Positions 23,785-30,864 of a DNA stretch of 36,701 nt are shown here, piece by piece. Below the pieces are notes generated by a model. That model saw nothing but the letters and a program-made list of their open reading frames with translations, did not search any database and was not told the origin of the DNA. The position numbers and the translations under genes were made by a program. The stretch's first letter is position 1; each line of letters opens with the position of its first letter. The stretch lies in contig JAHHIB010000088.1 of assembly GCA_019359075.1 (NCBI GenBank), forward strand, positions 1-36,701. The letters are read 5' to 3'. Source of the DNA: Kalymmatonema hyalinum WJT4-NPBG1 (GTDB taxonomy: Bacteria > Cyanobacteriota > Cyanobacteriia > Cyanobacteriales > Nostocaceae).

Positions 23785-24438
23785 ATGAATGGTAAATATG
23801 TGCGCGATCGCGTCTCAGGTTATGGAAAGGCTCTAGACAAAGCTACTCAAAAGCACTTTGGTATTAGTAAGACACTCATTGTCAAGGCTGCACTGGGCGA
23901 TGAGAAAGCACTTACTCAAATAGGCGACATGGGTAAGACAGGTGAGCGCCTAAAAATGGCTATGCCATTGATAAGAGAAAACCTCAAAAACTATATTGAA
24001 GGCACCACAGAGTACAACACGTCATTAGCAGATATCCTCAGAACTGGTGGTAAAGGTGCGTTGAGTATTGATAAGGCTGCAAGTGACCTTACCCTGGACA
24101 ATGTGCGTTACCAAAACCAGATTGAAGAGTACAAGACCCGGTTGTTCGCCCAACTGGAAGCGGAGAACCAACGCCATGACGATGCAATGGACGTGATAGA
24201 GTTGCAAGCTTGGGTCGATGCTCAGATGGCAACAGTTAACGCTCAAGCCAATCTGGAATCAATTTCTAATAAGCCCTTTGTCGCTCAAATGAAAGAAGAT
24301 AGGGCATATGAAGAGAAGAAAATCCAGCACTTACTAGAGAATGGTTCCGATAGCGATTTAAGTCTAATTCCTAGAAAGCATTACTCAACTAATCCGATTG
24401 TGGAACTGTGGAACAATATACGTTCAATCTTTAGCTAA
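23785..24438 (+). CDS. Hypothetical coiled-coil protein in the unknown operon
   Basis: A 217-residue protein, start preceded by AGGAG (TAGGAGTATTAAGC ATG). It begins MNGKYVRDRVSGYGKALDKA and has a long helical stretch, about 100-165 (NQIEEYKTRLFAQLEAENQR and on), then a hydrophilic tail ending NPIVELWNNIRSIFS, a possible amphipathic helix. No transmembrane segment and no known family. It sits between two membrane-protein genes and may be a structural partner of the ATPase downstream. Confidence 0.65.
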   Translation: MNGKYVRDRVSGYGKALDKATQKHFGISKTLIVKAALGDEKALTQIGDMGKTGERLKMAMPLIRENLKNYIEGTTEYNTSLADILRTGGKGALSIDKAASDLTLDNVRYQNQIEEYKTRLFAQLEAENQRHDDAMDVIELQAWVDAQMATVNAQANLESISNKPFVAQMKEDRAYEEKKIQHLLENGSDSDLSLIPRKHYSTNPIVELWNNIRSIFS

Positions 24439-24450
24439 TTGTTAAAAAAT

Positions 24451-24476
24451 CCCTCTAGTAAAACGCTAGGGGGATT
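24451..24476. terminator. Stem-loop in the unknown operon, terminator-like on the minus strand
   Basis: ATCCCTCTAG and CTAGGGGGAT pair with one G-T wobble around an 8-base loop. On the minus strand it is followed by TTTTTT, giving terminator form in the opposite direction to the genes. On the plus strand it would be a hairpin before the ATG at 24498 and could tune expression. Confidence 0.45.
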
Positions 24477-24497
24477 ACCAAGACTGAGTGTAACACC

Positions 24498-25085
24498 ATG
24501 CTACCTGAGCTATCTGATTTAGAAGAAAAATCTTATCAAGAAAACTATCCAGTTGAAACGGATAACGCTTTTACTCCAGATGAGATAGAAGCCCTGACGG
24601 AATTTAAAGCTAATCAATTAAAAAAGATAAGTAAAAACAACTCAGTTAGAAAGGGGCTTGAAGTCAGTTTTTGGGGCATTCTCAGCTACTCTATTGCCCG
24701 GTTTTTAGTACTAACTAGTGGGACTAGTGGTGTCGGACTAGCAGTCGCTGCGGCATTTTTTATTAACAACATTGCTAATAGGAATTGCTTAGATTCATTT
24801 AAGATTGAGCGAAAAGAAGGACAGTTTGAAATTACAGGTATGGGTCAACTCTTGAAATTTGCATTAAGTACTTTAGTTACTGCGATTGTCATTTGGAATG
24901 CTACTGGCGATTTACTACATATGATGAATACTTCTGAATCTAATTTCAAAGCACTGGAGCAGAAAGTAGAAGAGTTTAACCGACTGCCGTCAGAAAACCA
25001 AAACAAAATACTAATAATTGGCGGAATTATCATAATAGCGGGTTTATGGGTAATTGTTGATTCAGTCTCTACCAGAAGAAAGTAG
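24498..25085 (+). CDS. Multi-pass membrane protein of unknown function
   Basis: A 195-residue protein. It has an acidic soluble N-terminus (1-55), a hydrophobic segment GLEVSFWGILSYSIARFLVL with a second close behind (GVGLAVAAAFFINNIA), a third (LLKFALSTLVTAIVIW) and a last one near the C-terminus (ILIIGGIIIIAGLWVIVDSV), with a helical loop of about 40 residues before it. No family was recognised. The next gene, three bases on, encodes a membrane-anchored ATPase, so the two probably form a complex. Confidence 0.65.
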   Translation: MLPELSDLEEKSYQENYPVETDNAFTPDEIEALTEFKANQLKKISKNNSVRKGLEVSFWGILSYSIARFLVLTSGTSGVGLAVAAAFFINNIANRNCLDSFKIERKEGQFEITGMGQLLKFALSTLVTAIVIWNATGDLLHMMNTSESNFKALEQKVEEFNRLPSENQNKILIIGGIIIIAGLWVIVDSVSTRRK

Positions 25086-25088
25086 TTT

Positions 25089-26525
25089 ATGAAATCTTCA
25101 GTGACTTTAACGTTTTTAGGAGTTGCTCTCAGTTTGTCCAGTGCGTTCTATCTTGGACAAACTGACAGACCATTTGAAATAGTGGGAGTTAGATTTTGTC
25201 CTGAGACAGCGAATAGAGGACAAAAGTATGTGGATTCTCAAGAAGAATCACAATACGCATTAGATAAGAGATTTTGTAGGCACGAAGTAAAGATGCTTAA
25301 GAGGGTATGGGAACAGAAACAGCTTGAATCTTCTTATCCCTTGCCAATGGAATCATTGAAAATCCGTGTTATTCCTCCAACCAATTACAGTGCTATTTGG
25401 TTTTTAGTTGCACCTGTTTCGATGGGGATTTCTTACCTAGCTTGGGCTAAAAAGTGTGAGGAGGATGAAATGAATGCTCATCTAGAGCTAGAGGGATTTA
25501 AAACCCAAATCAAACTAGTAGGAGTATCCGCACGTAACGAGCGTGATTTTAAGTCTCAAACCATTAATACCAACTGGGATAAGCAACGTGTCAAAGCTGG
25601 ATTCATCAGTGTGGAAGCAATACAGGATAGGTTACGGCGTCAAACTGAAATTACCAACAAACAACATGAAGCAGCATTAAATGATTATTCAGCTATGATT
25701 GCCGAACTACAGAAGAAAAGAGATGAATCATTAAGAGATGCTGCTAAGGCAAGGAAAGAAACTAAGAAATATTCAGACACCTCTGATACTACAACCGCTG
25801 CCACACAAGTATCTTCTGACAAAGAACTGGTTAACCAACTAGTAGAAGCACTAAAAAGTCATGAGTCCGGTTGGTTGTGGACTGTTATCAAAGCTGTGAA
25901 ACCCCTGTGGATTATAGGAGAGCAAGGCACGGGTAAGACAAATACAGCAGTAGCGATCGCACTAATCAGAAAGCATTGTCTAGATGTTCCCATTTACCGA
26001 ATCGCTGATAGACACATGAACGGAGCTAACAGCAAAGCTTGGAAGCTATTGGATGCTCAAGTAAAGGCTGACAACGATTCAGTAATTATAGAAGCACTGC
26101 AAGATACTTATGAACGCAGGTTAGAGCGGATCGGACAAGACTTACCAGATAACCAGTCCGAGCAATTCCTACTGGATGAATTCACCCATCTCAAAGATAT
26201 TGATTCGGAGACAGTTAAGCGATTCATCAAGTCTACTTTCAGCGATACCAGGAAAGCCAAGGAAAGGTTTGTCGGTGTAACTCACCTGGGGACTAATGAG
26301 GCATTCGGAGATGGCACGGCGGCAATGCGTAAAGCAGGCAGCATTCTAATCGAGAAATTCACAGTGGATGGAGAGCGACCATTACCACGTGTGGTCGTTA
26401 GGCACGGGCTAGTAGATGACCTGGGTAACAAGCTTGAGGACGTTGAAAAATCCCTTCCTGGTTGGTTTGAAGCCAATAAGATTTACAACCACTTCAACGG
26501 AAAGCCGATTGACTTTGAAACCTAA
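25089..26525 (+). CDS. Membrane-anchored P-loop ATPase, coupling-protein-like topology
   Basis: A 478-residue protein. TM1 spans about residues 6-22 and TM2 about 101-119, with an intervening loop of about 75 residues carrying C37 and C63. A long helical linker (125-230) follows. The ATPase core has Walker A IIGEQGTGKT (275-284) and Walker B QFLLDEF (359-365), then GVTHLGTNEAFGDGT, where a sensor would fall. Two N-terminal helices followed by a cytosolic P-loop domain is the topology of VirD4/TraD-type coupling proteins, but the sequence is too different to assign. It is last in a six-gene run beginning at 22421. It could dock the relaxosome to a host secretion system or power an unrelated membrane machine. 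Confidence 0.7.
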   Translation: MKSSVTLTFLGVALSLSSAFYLGQTDRPFEIVGVRFCPETANRGQKYVDSQEESQYALDKRFCRHEVKMLKRVWEQKQLESSYPLPMESLKIRVIPPTNYSAIWFLVAPVSMGISYLAWAKKCEEDEMNAHLELEGFKTQIKLVGVSARNERDFKSQTINTNWDKQRVKAGFISVEAIQDRLRRQTEITNKQHEAALNDYSAMIAELQKKRDESLRDAAKARKETKKYSDTSDTTTAATQVSSDKELVNQLVEALKSHESGWLWTVIKAVKPLWIIGEQGTGKTNTAVAIALIRKHCLDVPIYRIADRHMNGANSKAWKLLDAQVKADNDSVIIEALQDTYERRLERIGQDLPDNQSEQFLLDEFTHLKDIDSETVKRFIKSTFSDTRKAKERFVGVTHLGTNEAFGDGTAAMRKAGSILIEKFTVDGERPLPRVVVRHGLVDDLGNKLEDVEKSLPGWFEANKIYNHFNGKPIDFET

Positions 26526-26538
26526 GTTTTTAGATTTA

Positions 26539-26881
26539 ATGACAGGAGTACGCGAACGCATCTTGGAGGTAGCCGATGAATTGTTCTATCGGGAAGGGAT
26601 ACGCGCTATTGGAGTGGATACGATAATTGCCAAATCCAGTGTTGCCAAAACAACGCTTTACCGTTATTTTCCATCGAAAGACGACCTGGTGGTGGCATAT
26701 CTTGAGGAGCGCAACCGTCGCTTCTGGGCATTGTTCGATTCGGCGGTTAATAAGCATCCTTCAGACCCAAAGGCGCAACTGCGATTATAACAAAACTGCA
26801 AACCGCGATGGAAGAGATGGAGGCGCTAACGGCGTTACTTGAGGGTGAGGCGGAAGCGGATGAAGTTTCACGAATAGAATA
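26539..26881 (+). pseudogene. Truncated TetR-family regulator
   Basis: The ATG at 26539 opens a clear TetR N-terminal helix-turn-helix domain: RERILEVADELFYREGIRAI, then SSVAKTTLYRYFPSKDDLVV. The frame ends at 26790 after only 83 residues, where TetR proteins (about 190) continue into the ligand-binding domain. Sequence to 26881 in another frame (ALTALLEGEAEADEVSRIE) has no link to TetR and looks like the tail of a different gene. It therefore lacks a dimerisation domain and is probably inactive. Confidence 0.75.
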
Positions 26882-26917
26882 AAAGCAAACCCAAACCCAA
26901 ACAAGAATATAAATTTT

Positions 26918-27559
26918 ATGACGCAAGCCTTACCAAAAATAGTTACCTTTGACGAATTCATTGCTTGGTATCCCGAAAACTCTGGGGTACGCTACGAACT
27001 GCATAATGGGGAAATTGTCGAAATGTCACAGCCTACAGGGAAACATGAAAGGATAAAAGGATTTTCAGCTGCTGAATTAACTTTAGAGTTTAGACGATTA
27101 AATCTCCCCTACTTTATCCCTAATCAAGCAATAGTAAAACCACCGGAAAGAGAATCAGGTTATTTCCCAGATGTATTAATACTAAATGACGCTGCTTTGG
27201 CTGACGAACCGCTTTGGGAAAAATCTTCCACTGTGACTAAGGGTACATCAATTCCTTTAGTTATTGAGGTTGTCAGTACCAATTGGCGCGATGATTACTA
27301 TCTAAAACTCGCTGACTATGTTGGGCGAAGCCCTTCCCAAAGGGTAGAGATGGGCATTCCTGAATATTGGATTATTGACTATGCAGCCTTGGGAGCTAGG
27401 AAGTTTATTGGTAATCCCAAACAACCCACAATCTCAGTCTATCAACTCATTGATGAGGAATACCAAGTCATTCAGTTTCGGGGTAGCGATAAAATTATCT
27501 CTCCTTCTTTCCCTGAGTTAAAGTTGACAGCAGAACAAGTTTTTAATGCTGGTCAATAA
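26918..27559 (+). CDS. Uma2-family (DUF820) putative restriction-type endonuclease
   Basis: A 213-residue protein of the PD-(D/E)XK-like Uma2 family that is hugely expanded in cyanobacteria. Typical segments: RYELHNGEIVEMSQPTGKHE, GYFPDVLILN (catalytic aspartate), PLVIEVVSTNWRDDYYLKLA (E..S.., K) and IPEYWIIDY. Between LADY and MGIPEYW there are about nine extra residues, VGRSPSQRVE, encoded by a short palindromic repeat, in the conserved helix. Cellular roles of Uma2 proteins are unclear, and many are thought to derive from transposon nucleases. Confidence 0.9.
   Translation: MTQALPKIVTFDEFIAWYPENSGVRYELHNGEIVEMSQPTGKHERIKGFSAAELTLEFRRLNLPYFIPNQAIVKPPERESGYFPDVLILNDAALADEPLWEKSSTVTKGTSIPLVIEVVSTNWRDDYYLKLADYVGRSPSQRVEMGIPEYWIIDYAALGARKFIGNPKQPTISVYQLIDEEYQVIQFRGSDKIISPSFPELKLTAEQVFNAGQ
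27321..27349 (+). repeat. Short palindromic repeat inserted in frame in the Uma2 gene
   Basis: GGGCGAAGCCC followed by TTCCCAAAGGG, the form of short dispersed repeats common in Nostoc-type genomes. It adds about 27 bp to the gene without breaking the frame. Confidence 0.6.
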
Positions 27560-27598
27560 GTATTGATTTTACTAAATTATCAGAGGTAGGTAGTAAAG

Positions 27599-27841
27599 AT
27601 GAGTGCAGAACAAGAATTATTAACAAAATGGCGTTCCCTTCCACAAGACAAACAAGAGGAAGTTTTAGATTTTGTTGAATTTCTTTACGTTAAAAACTCT
27701 GTTAATAAAGCCTCGTTGGGAGAACGTTTACGCCAAATCCGCTCTAGAATTGTTGCTGATGGTGAACCTTTATTAAGTCGAGATGAAATAGAAAAAGAAA
27801 TTGCTAGTCGTCGTGGAGGATTACAGGAAACTGACGGATGA
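27599..27841 (+). CDS. DUF2281-type antitoxin of a PIN toxin pair
   Basis: An 80-residue protein. ELLTKWRSLPQDKQEEVLDF followed by VEFLY is the DUF2281 pattern found in cyanobacterial VapB-like antitoxins. The charged C-terminus (LLSRDEIEKEIASRRGGLQE) would contact the toxin. Its stop overlaps the toxin start (ATGA at 27838-27841), so the two are coupled. It is expected to neutralise the PIN protein and repress the operon. Confidence 0.8.
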   Translation: MSAEQELLTKWRSLPQDKQEEVLDFVEFLYVKNSVNKASLGERLRQIRSRIVADGEPLLSRDEIEKEIASRRGGLQETDG

Positions 27842-28242
27842 AGATAACTTTTATTGATTCTGGAGTGCTAGTAACTGCGGCGCGTGGTGTGGGAGAAGAT
27901 TCAGAGAAAGCTTTGGAAATTTTAGCAGATTCAAGCCGCGAATTTGCTTCAAGCGAATTTATCAAAATGGAGGTAATACCTAAAGCAATTTACAATCGAA
28001 AAACGGCAGAAGCTGAATTTTACGAATTATTCTTTGGTGCTGTTACTTACTGGGCTAACGATATAGAAAAAGTAATACAAGATGCTTACCAAATTGCTGC
28101 TCAGTATGGTTTAGCTGCTATGGACGCGCTTCATGTAGCTGCGGCGTTGTCAGTTGGTGCAGAGGAATTTGTGACAACTGAGAAAAAAACAAAGCCTATG
28201 TTTAGAGTATCTAGTATTAAAATAATTTCTATTTTTGATTAA
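27838..28242 (+). CDS. PIN-domain toxin (VapC-like)
   Basis: A 134-residue PIN protein. Acidic residues expected for metal binding are present: D7 (TFIDSGVL), E46 region (FIKMEVIPK) and D97 (AAMDALHVAAAL). It ends with strands typical of the family (FVTTEKKTKPMFRV). PIN toxins cleave RNA, often tRNA. It is translationally coupled to the antitoxin and would help maintain the plasmid by post-segregational killing. Confidence 0.85.
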   Translation: MKITFIDSGVLVTAARGVGEDSEKALEILADSSREFASSEFIKMEVIPKAIYNRKTAEAEFYELFFGAVTYWANDIEKVIQDAYQIAAQYGLAAMDALHVAAALSVGAEEFVTTEKKTKPMFRVSSIKIISIFD

Positions 28243-28290
28243 TGTTTGATTGTCGATATTAAGCGAGCAATGTCTAAAGGATAAACAGTA

Positions 28291-28548
28291 ATGCAGAGTA
28301 TTAAATTAAAAAAACGTGTAGGTGCAGATGGGATTTTACATTTAGATATCCCAGTCGGAATAACAGATAAAGAAGTAGAAATCATGGTAATTTATCAACC
28401 GCTAGAAACACCAACACAGCCAAAAACACCAGAAGAATTGGGCTGGAGTCCTGGTTTTTTTGAGCAGACTGCTGGTTGTTTAGCAGATGACCCAATTCAA
28501 AGATATCCCCAAGGTGAATACGAAGAACGAGAGCCGTTATTTGAATGA
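28291..28548 (+). CDS. AbrB/VapB-like antitoxin of the second pair
   Basis: An 85-residue protein. QSIKLKKRVGADGILHLDIP resembles the swapped-hairpin N-terminus of cyanobacterial antitoxins next to VapC. The C-terminal half (EELGWSPGFFEQTAGCLADD) contains the FFEQTAG segment regularly seen in these antitoxins. Its stop overlaps the VapC start by four bases (ATGA). It should bind and silence the toxin and its own promoter. Confidence 0.8.
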   Translation: MQSIKLKKRVGADGILHLDIPVGITDKEVEIMVIYQPLETPTQPKTPEELGWSPGFFEQTAGCLADDPIQRYPQGEYEEREPLFE

Positions 28549-28952
28549 TTTATTTGTTAGATACTAACGCTTGTATTGTTTATTTAAATCGCCCCATGTC
28601 TGGCGTGCGGCAAAAGTTACAATCGCTGTCACCACAAGATATTGCTGTATGTTCGGTGGTGAAAGCTGAACTATTTTATGGTGCAATGCGAAGCAACAAT
28701 ACTACACGCACCCTAGCTTTACAAGAAGCATTTCTAAATAATTTTGTATCGTTGCCTTTTGATGATGCCGCCGCCACTATTTACGGTAGAATTCGGGCTG
28801 AGTTAGCTGCAAGTGGTACGCCGATTGGTCCTTATGATTTGCAGATTGCTGCTATTGCAATGGCGAATAATTTAATATTGGTGACACACAATACAGGTGA
28901 ATTTAGTCGGGTGAATGGGTTACAAATTGAGGATTGGGAGGAAGTAATTTGA
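28545..28952 (+). CDS. vapC: VapC PIN-domain ribonuclease toxin
   Basis: A 135-residue protein with the classic VapC layout: MIYLLDTNACIVYLNRP (first aspartate in the LLDTN motif), VVKAELFYGA (glutamate), GPYDLQIAAIAM (third aspartate) and LVTHNTGEFSRVNGLQIEDW at the C-terminus, which is very typical. VapC enzymes cut tRNA or rRNA. Together with the preceding antitoxin it forms a complete module adding to plasmid stability. The HsdS fragment follows at once. Confidence 0.92.
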   Translation: MIYLLDTNACIVYLNRPMSGVRQKLQSLSPQDIAVCSVVKAELFYGAMRSNNTTRTLALQEAFLNNFVSLPFDDAAATIYGRIRAELAASGTPIGPYDLQIAAIAMANNLILVTHNTGEFSRVNGLQIEDWEEVI

Positions 28953-29330
28953 GTTGGATTCCAAAACCTTTTCCAAATGGTTGGATAATAACTAAAATAG
29001 GAGATATTACAGAAGTTCTTCGTGGTGCTTCACCTCGTCCAAAAGGCGATCCAAAATATTTTGGGGGAAATATTCCCTGGATTATGATTGCAGATGTAAG
29101 TAAGTCCCCAGGTCGCTATATATCTGAAACCCGTGATACGGTGACTGAAGCTGGAGCGCTTAAAAGTAGATATTTAAAGGCTGGAACTCTAATACTTTCC
29201 AACAGTGGAACTGTTTGCGTACCAAAAATATTAGCTGTTGATGGTTGTATTCATAACGGCTTTGTCGCACAATCCGTTGTTGAAGCTGCTACTGCGTTCG
29301 CCACTAGGAGCAACTGCTTTTTATTATTCG
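28949..29330 (+). pseudogene. Truncated type I restriction specificity subunit (HsdS)
   Basis: Starting at TTG 28949 inside the VapC stop region, the frame reads SWIPKPFPNGWIITKIGDIT, EVLRGASPRPKGDPKYFGGN and IPWIMIADVSKS, the standard start of the first target-recognition domain of HsdS. After LAVDGCIHNGFVA (about 29265) the similarity ends and the frame runs into the tail of the recombinase gene on the other strand. HsdS proteins are about 400 residues and only about 105 remain. No hsdM or hsdR is on the plasmid. The break next to a tyrosine recombinase gene points to a recombination event. Confidence 0.8.
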
Positions 29331-30343
29331 GAAATCTTCAACATACCAGTCAATAAATCAGACATCTCCCATTGGTCCTTATTCCTATTATCATCATAAA
29401 TCATCAACGTCCGTGGGTCAGCGTGCCGACTCAACTTCTGCACCTTTCTAATATTACCATCCGTCGCATCCAACGCCGCCGTAATCGCGCTGTGCCTTAC
29501 CCTATGCGGTGACATCGGCTTCTTCACACCCGCCGCCTTAAACGCACGCGCCACAATTTTATGTATAGCATCCCCACTCAATCTATGCCCCGAATTATAA
29601 AAATCCAAAGCCGTAAAAATCGGCAAATCCGGATTATAATCCCCCCTAGCCATTAACCAAATTGCAATCGCATTCGCCACATCCTTCGACATATCAATAT
29701 ATTCTTCATTAGTCCCCTGACCCTTCCCCAAAATTCTTAACTTGCGCCCATAAAAATCAAAATCAGAAACATTTAATTGACACACCTCATTCCTTCGTAA
29801 AGCCAACCCCCATAGCACCAGAAAAATTGCATAGTTGCGTTTACCCAACTTAGTCTCCCTATCAAACTGTCCAATCACCAAGGCTATAGTCTTAGAATCA
29901 ACACCCCGCGTATCCCGATACGCTTTAACTCGCTCAGACTCCACATCTTCCAAAGAATAGTTACAAACTCCCAACTTTCTCCCCATCTTCGCCAGGGATT
30001 TAATAGCCGCCAACCGGCGGTTGACAGTTGCTTCGCGCACCCCACTTTGGATGAGCAGCGCCTTATATTTCAACACCACCATCACAGCCTGCTCCCGTTC
30101 CAGGTGTAAAAACTCCAACACGCTATCCCGGTTCGGTGGTACATCCGTCATCTTCAAAAAAAAGTCCTTAATATCTTTCTCATACGCCCGCCGGGTATTG
30201 GGATTGCGCTTATCAGCCAACAACTGCTCCAACACATCTGGTGAATTATGCAACGGTTGGGAAAAATACCTAACCACCGGCGCATCCAAACACGCCTCCA
30301 ACGCCGACTTGACAATTTCACCCGATTGTGATTCATTTTGCAT
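29324..30343 (-). CDS. Tyrosine recombinase (XerC/D-like integrase), copy 1
   Basis: A 339-residue recombinase. An N-terminal SAM-like core-binding domain (NPNTRRAYEKDIKDFF) is followed by the catalytic domain with the full set of residues: first arginine in LWGLALRRNEVCQL, lysine in ILGKGQGTNEEY, HxxR in SPHRVRHSAITA, histidine in LSRHADPRTL, and tyrosine in MIYDD just after. Such enzymes resolve plasmid multimers or excise integrated elements. It is not closely alike in sequence to the second recombinase at 34886. Its 3' end overlaps the broken HsdS. Confidence 0.92.
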   Translation of the reverse strand: MQNESQSGEIVKSALEACLDAPVVRYFSQPLHNSPDVLEQLLADKRNPNTRRAYEKDIKDFFLKMTDVPPNRDSVLEFLHLEREQAVMVVLKYKALLIQSGVREATVNRRLAAIKSLAKMGRKLGVCNYSLEDVESERVKAYRDTRGVDSKTIALVIGQFDRETKLGKRNYAIFLVLWGLALRRNEVCQLNVSDFDFYGRKLRILGKGQGTNEEYIDMSKDVANAIAIWLMARGDYNPDLPIFTALDFYNSGHRLSGDAIHKIVARAFKAAGVKKPMSPHRVRHSAITAALDATDGNIRKVQKLSRHADPRTLMIYDDNRNKDQWEMSDLLTGMLKISE

Positions 30344-30676
30344 AATGCCCGACGCTGACGTTAGCGATAATGTACGTTTCCACTAACGAATATCACGAGT
30401 AGCAGAGTTTTCGCCTTAACGTTTACATTCAGTAATTAATTACATTTAGACTGCGGAAGTTATTGAGTGCCAGTTAACGGTGTCCCCTATGTGAAATCGC
30501 TGAAGAGATATCAGGATTGATATCAAAAAGGAAAGCGATTCGCTGAGTCCTTACACGCTACGCTTCCGCTTGCTTCTCACCTCTGAGTACGCGCCATCGC
30601 TTGAGTGTAGAAAGCCGTATAGAAGCTTGTCTATACTTTTTTGGGGAAATCGCCCAACAACAGAGAATTAGATGGG
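30344..30676. other. Gene-free spacer upstream of the recombinase
   Basis: No gene. An inverted repeat CGTTAG...CTAACG spans about 30357-30389 near the recombinase start and may be its core site or operator. The rest is degenerate sequence. Confidence 0.35.
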
Positions 30677-30750
30677 TGTACGTTCACAGACAAAGTGAAA
30701 ATTGTCGCGGACTATGTGAAAATTTGTCGCAGACAAGTTGAAAACGGTTG
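30677..30750 (+). mobile_element. Isolated Tn7/CAST-like transposon end
   Basis: It begins TGTACGTTCACAGACAAAG and contains about three repeats at roughly 21-bp intervals around GTGAAAATTTGTCGCAGAC (30690-30708, 30710-30731, 30732 onward, degrading). TGTAC plus repeats carrying TTGTCGC is the general form of the ends of cyanobacterial Tn7-like elements, including type V-K CRISPR-associated transposons (from memory). No matching opposite end or transposase is on the plasmid, so this is a remnant. It is different from the ends of the element at 12571. Confidence 0.5.
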
Positions 30751-30864
30751 GCTGTAAATTAAACTACAGAAGTTCACCAAATCTTTTTAGGTTGGACAAA
30801 CTTTGGCAGTCAAGGCTGGAACCATCACGAAACTAGTTGTGCTTTGAGACAGCGCTTATGTTGC
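30751..30864. other. Short spacer before the kinase gene
   Basis: Nothing recognised beyond continuation of the transposon-end-like sequence. Confidence 0.3.

Noticed and set aside
25089-26525. Direct assignment as a VirD4/TraD coupling protein
   Set aside because: Topology fits, but the motifs around the P-loop do not match well enough. Kept only as a hypothesis.
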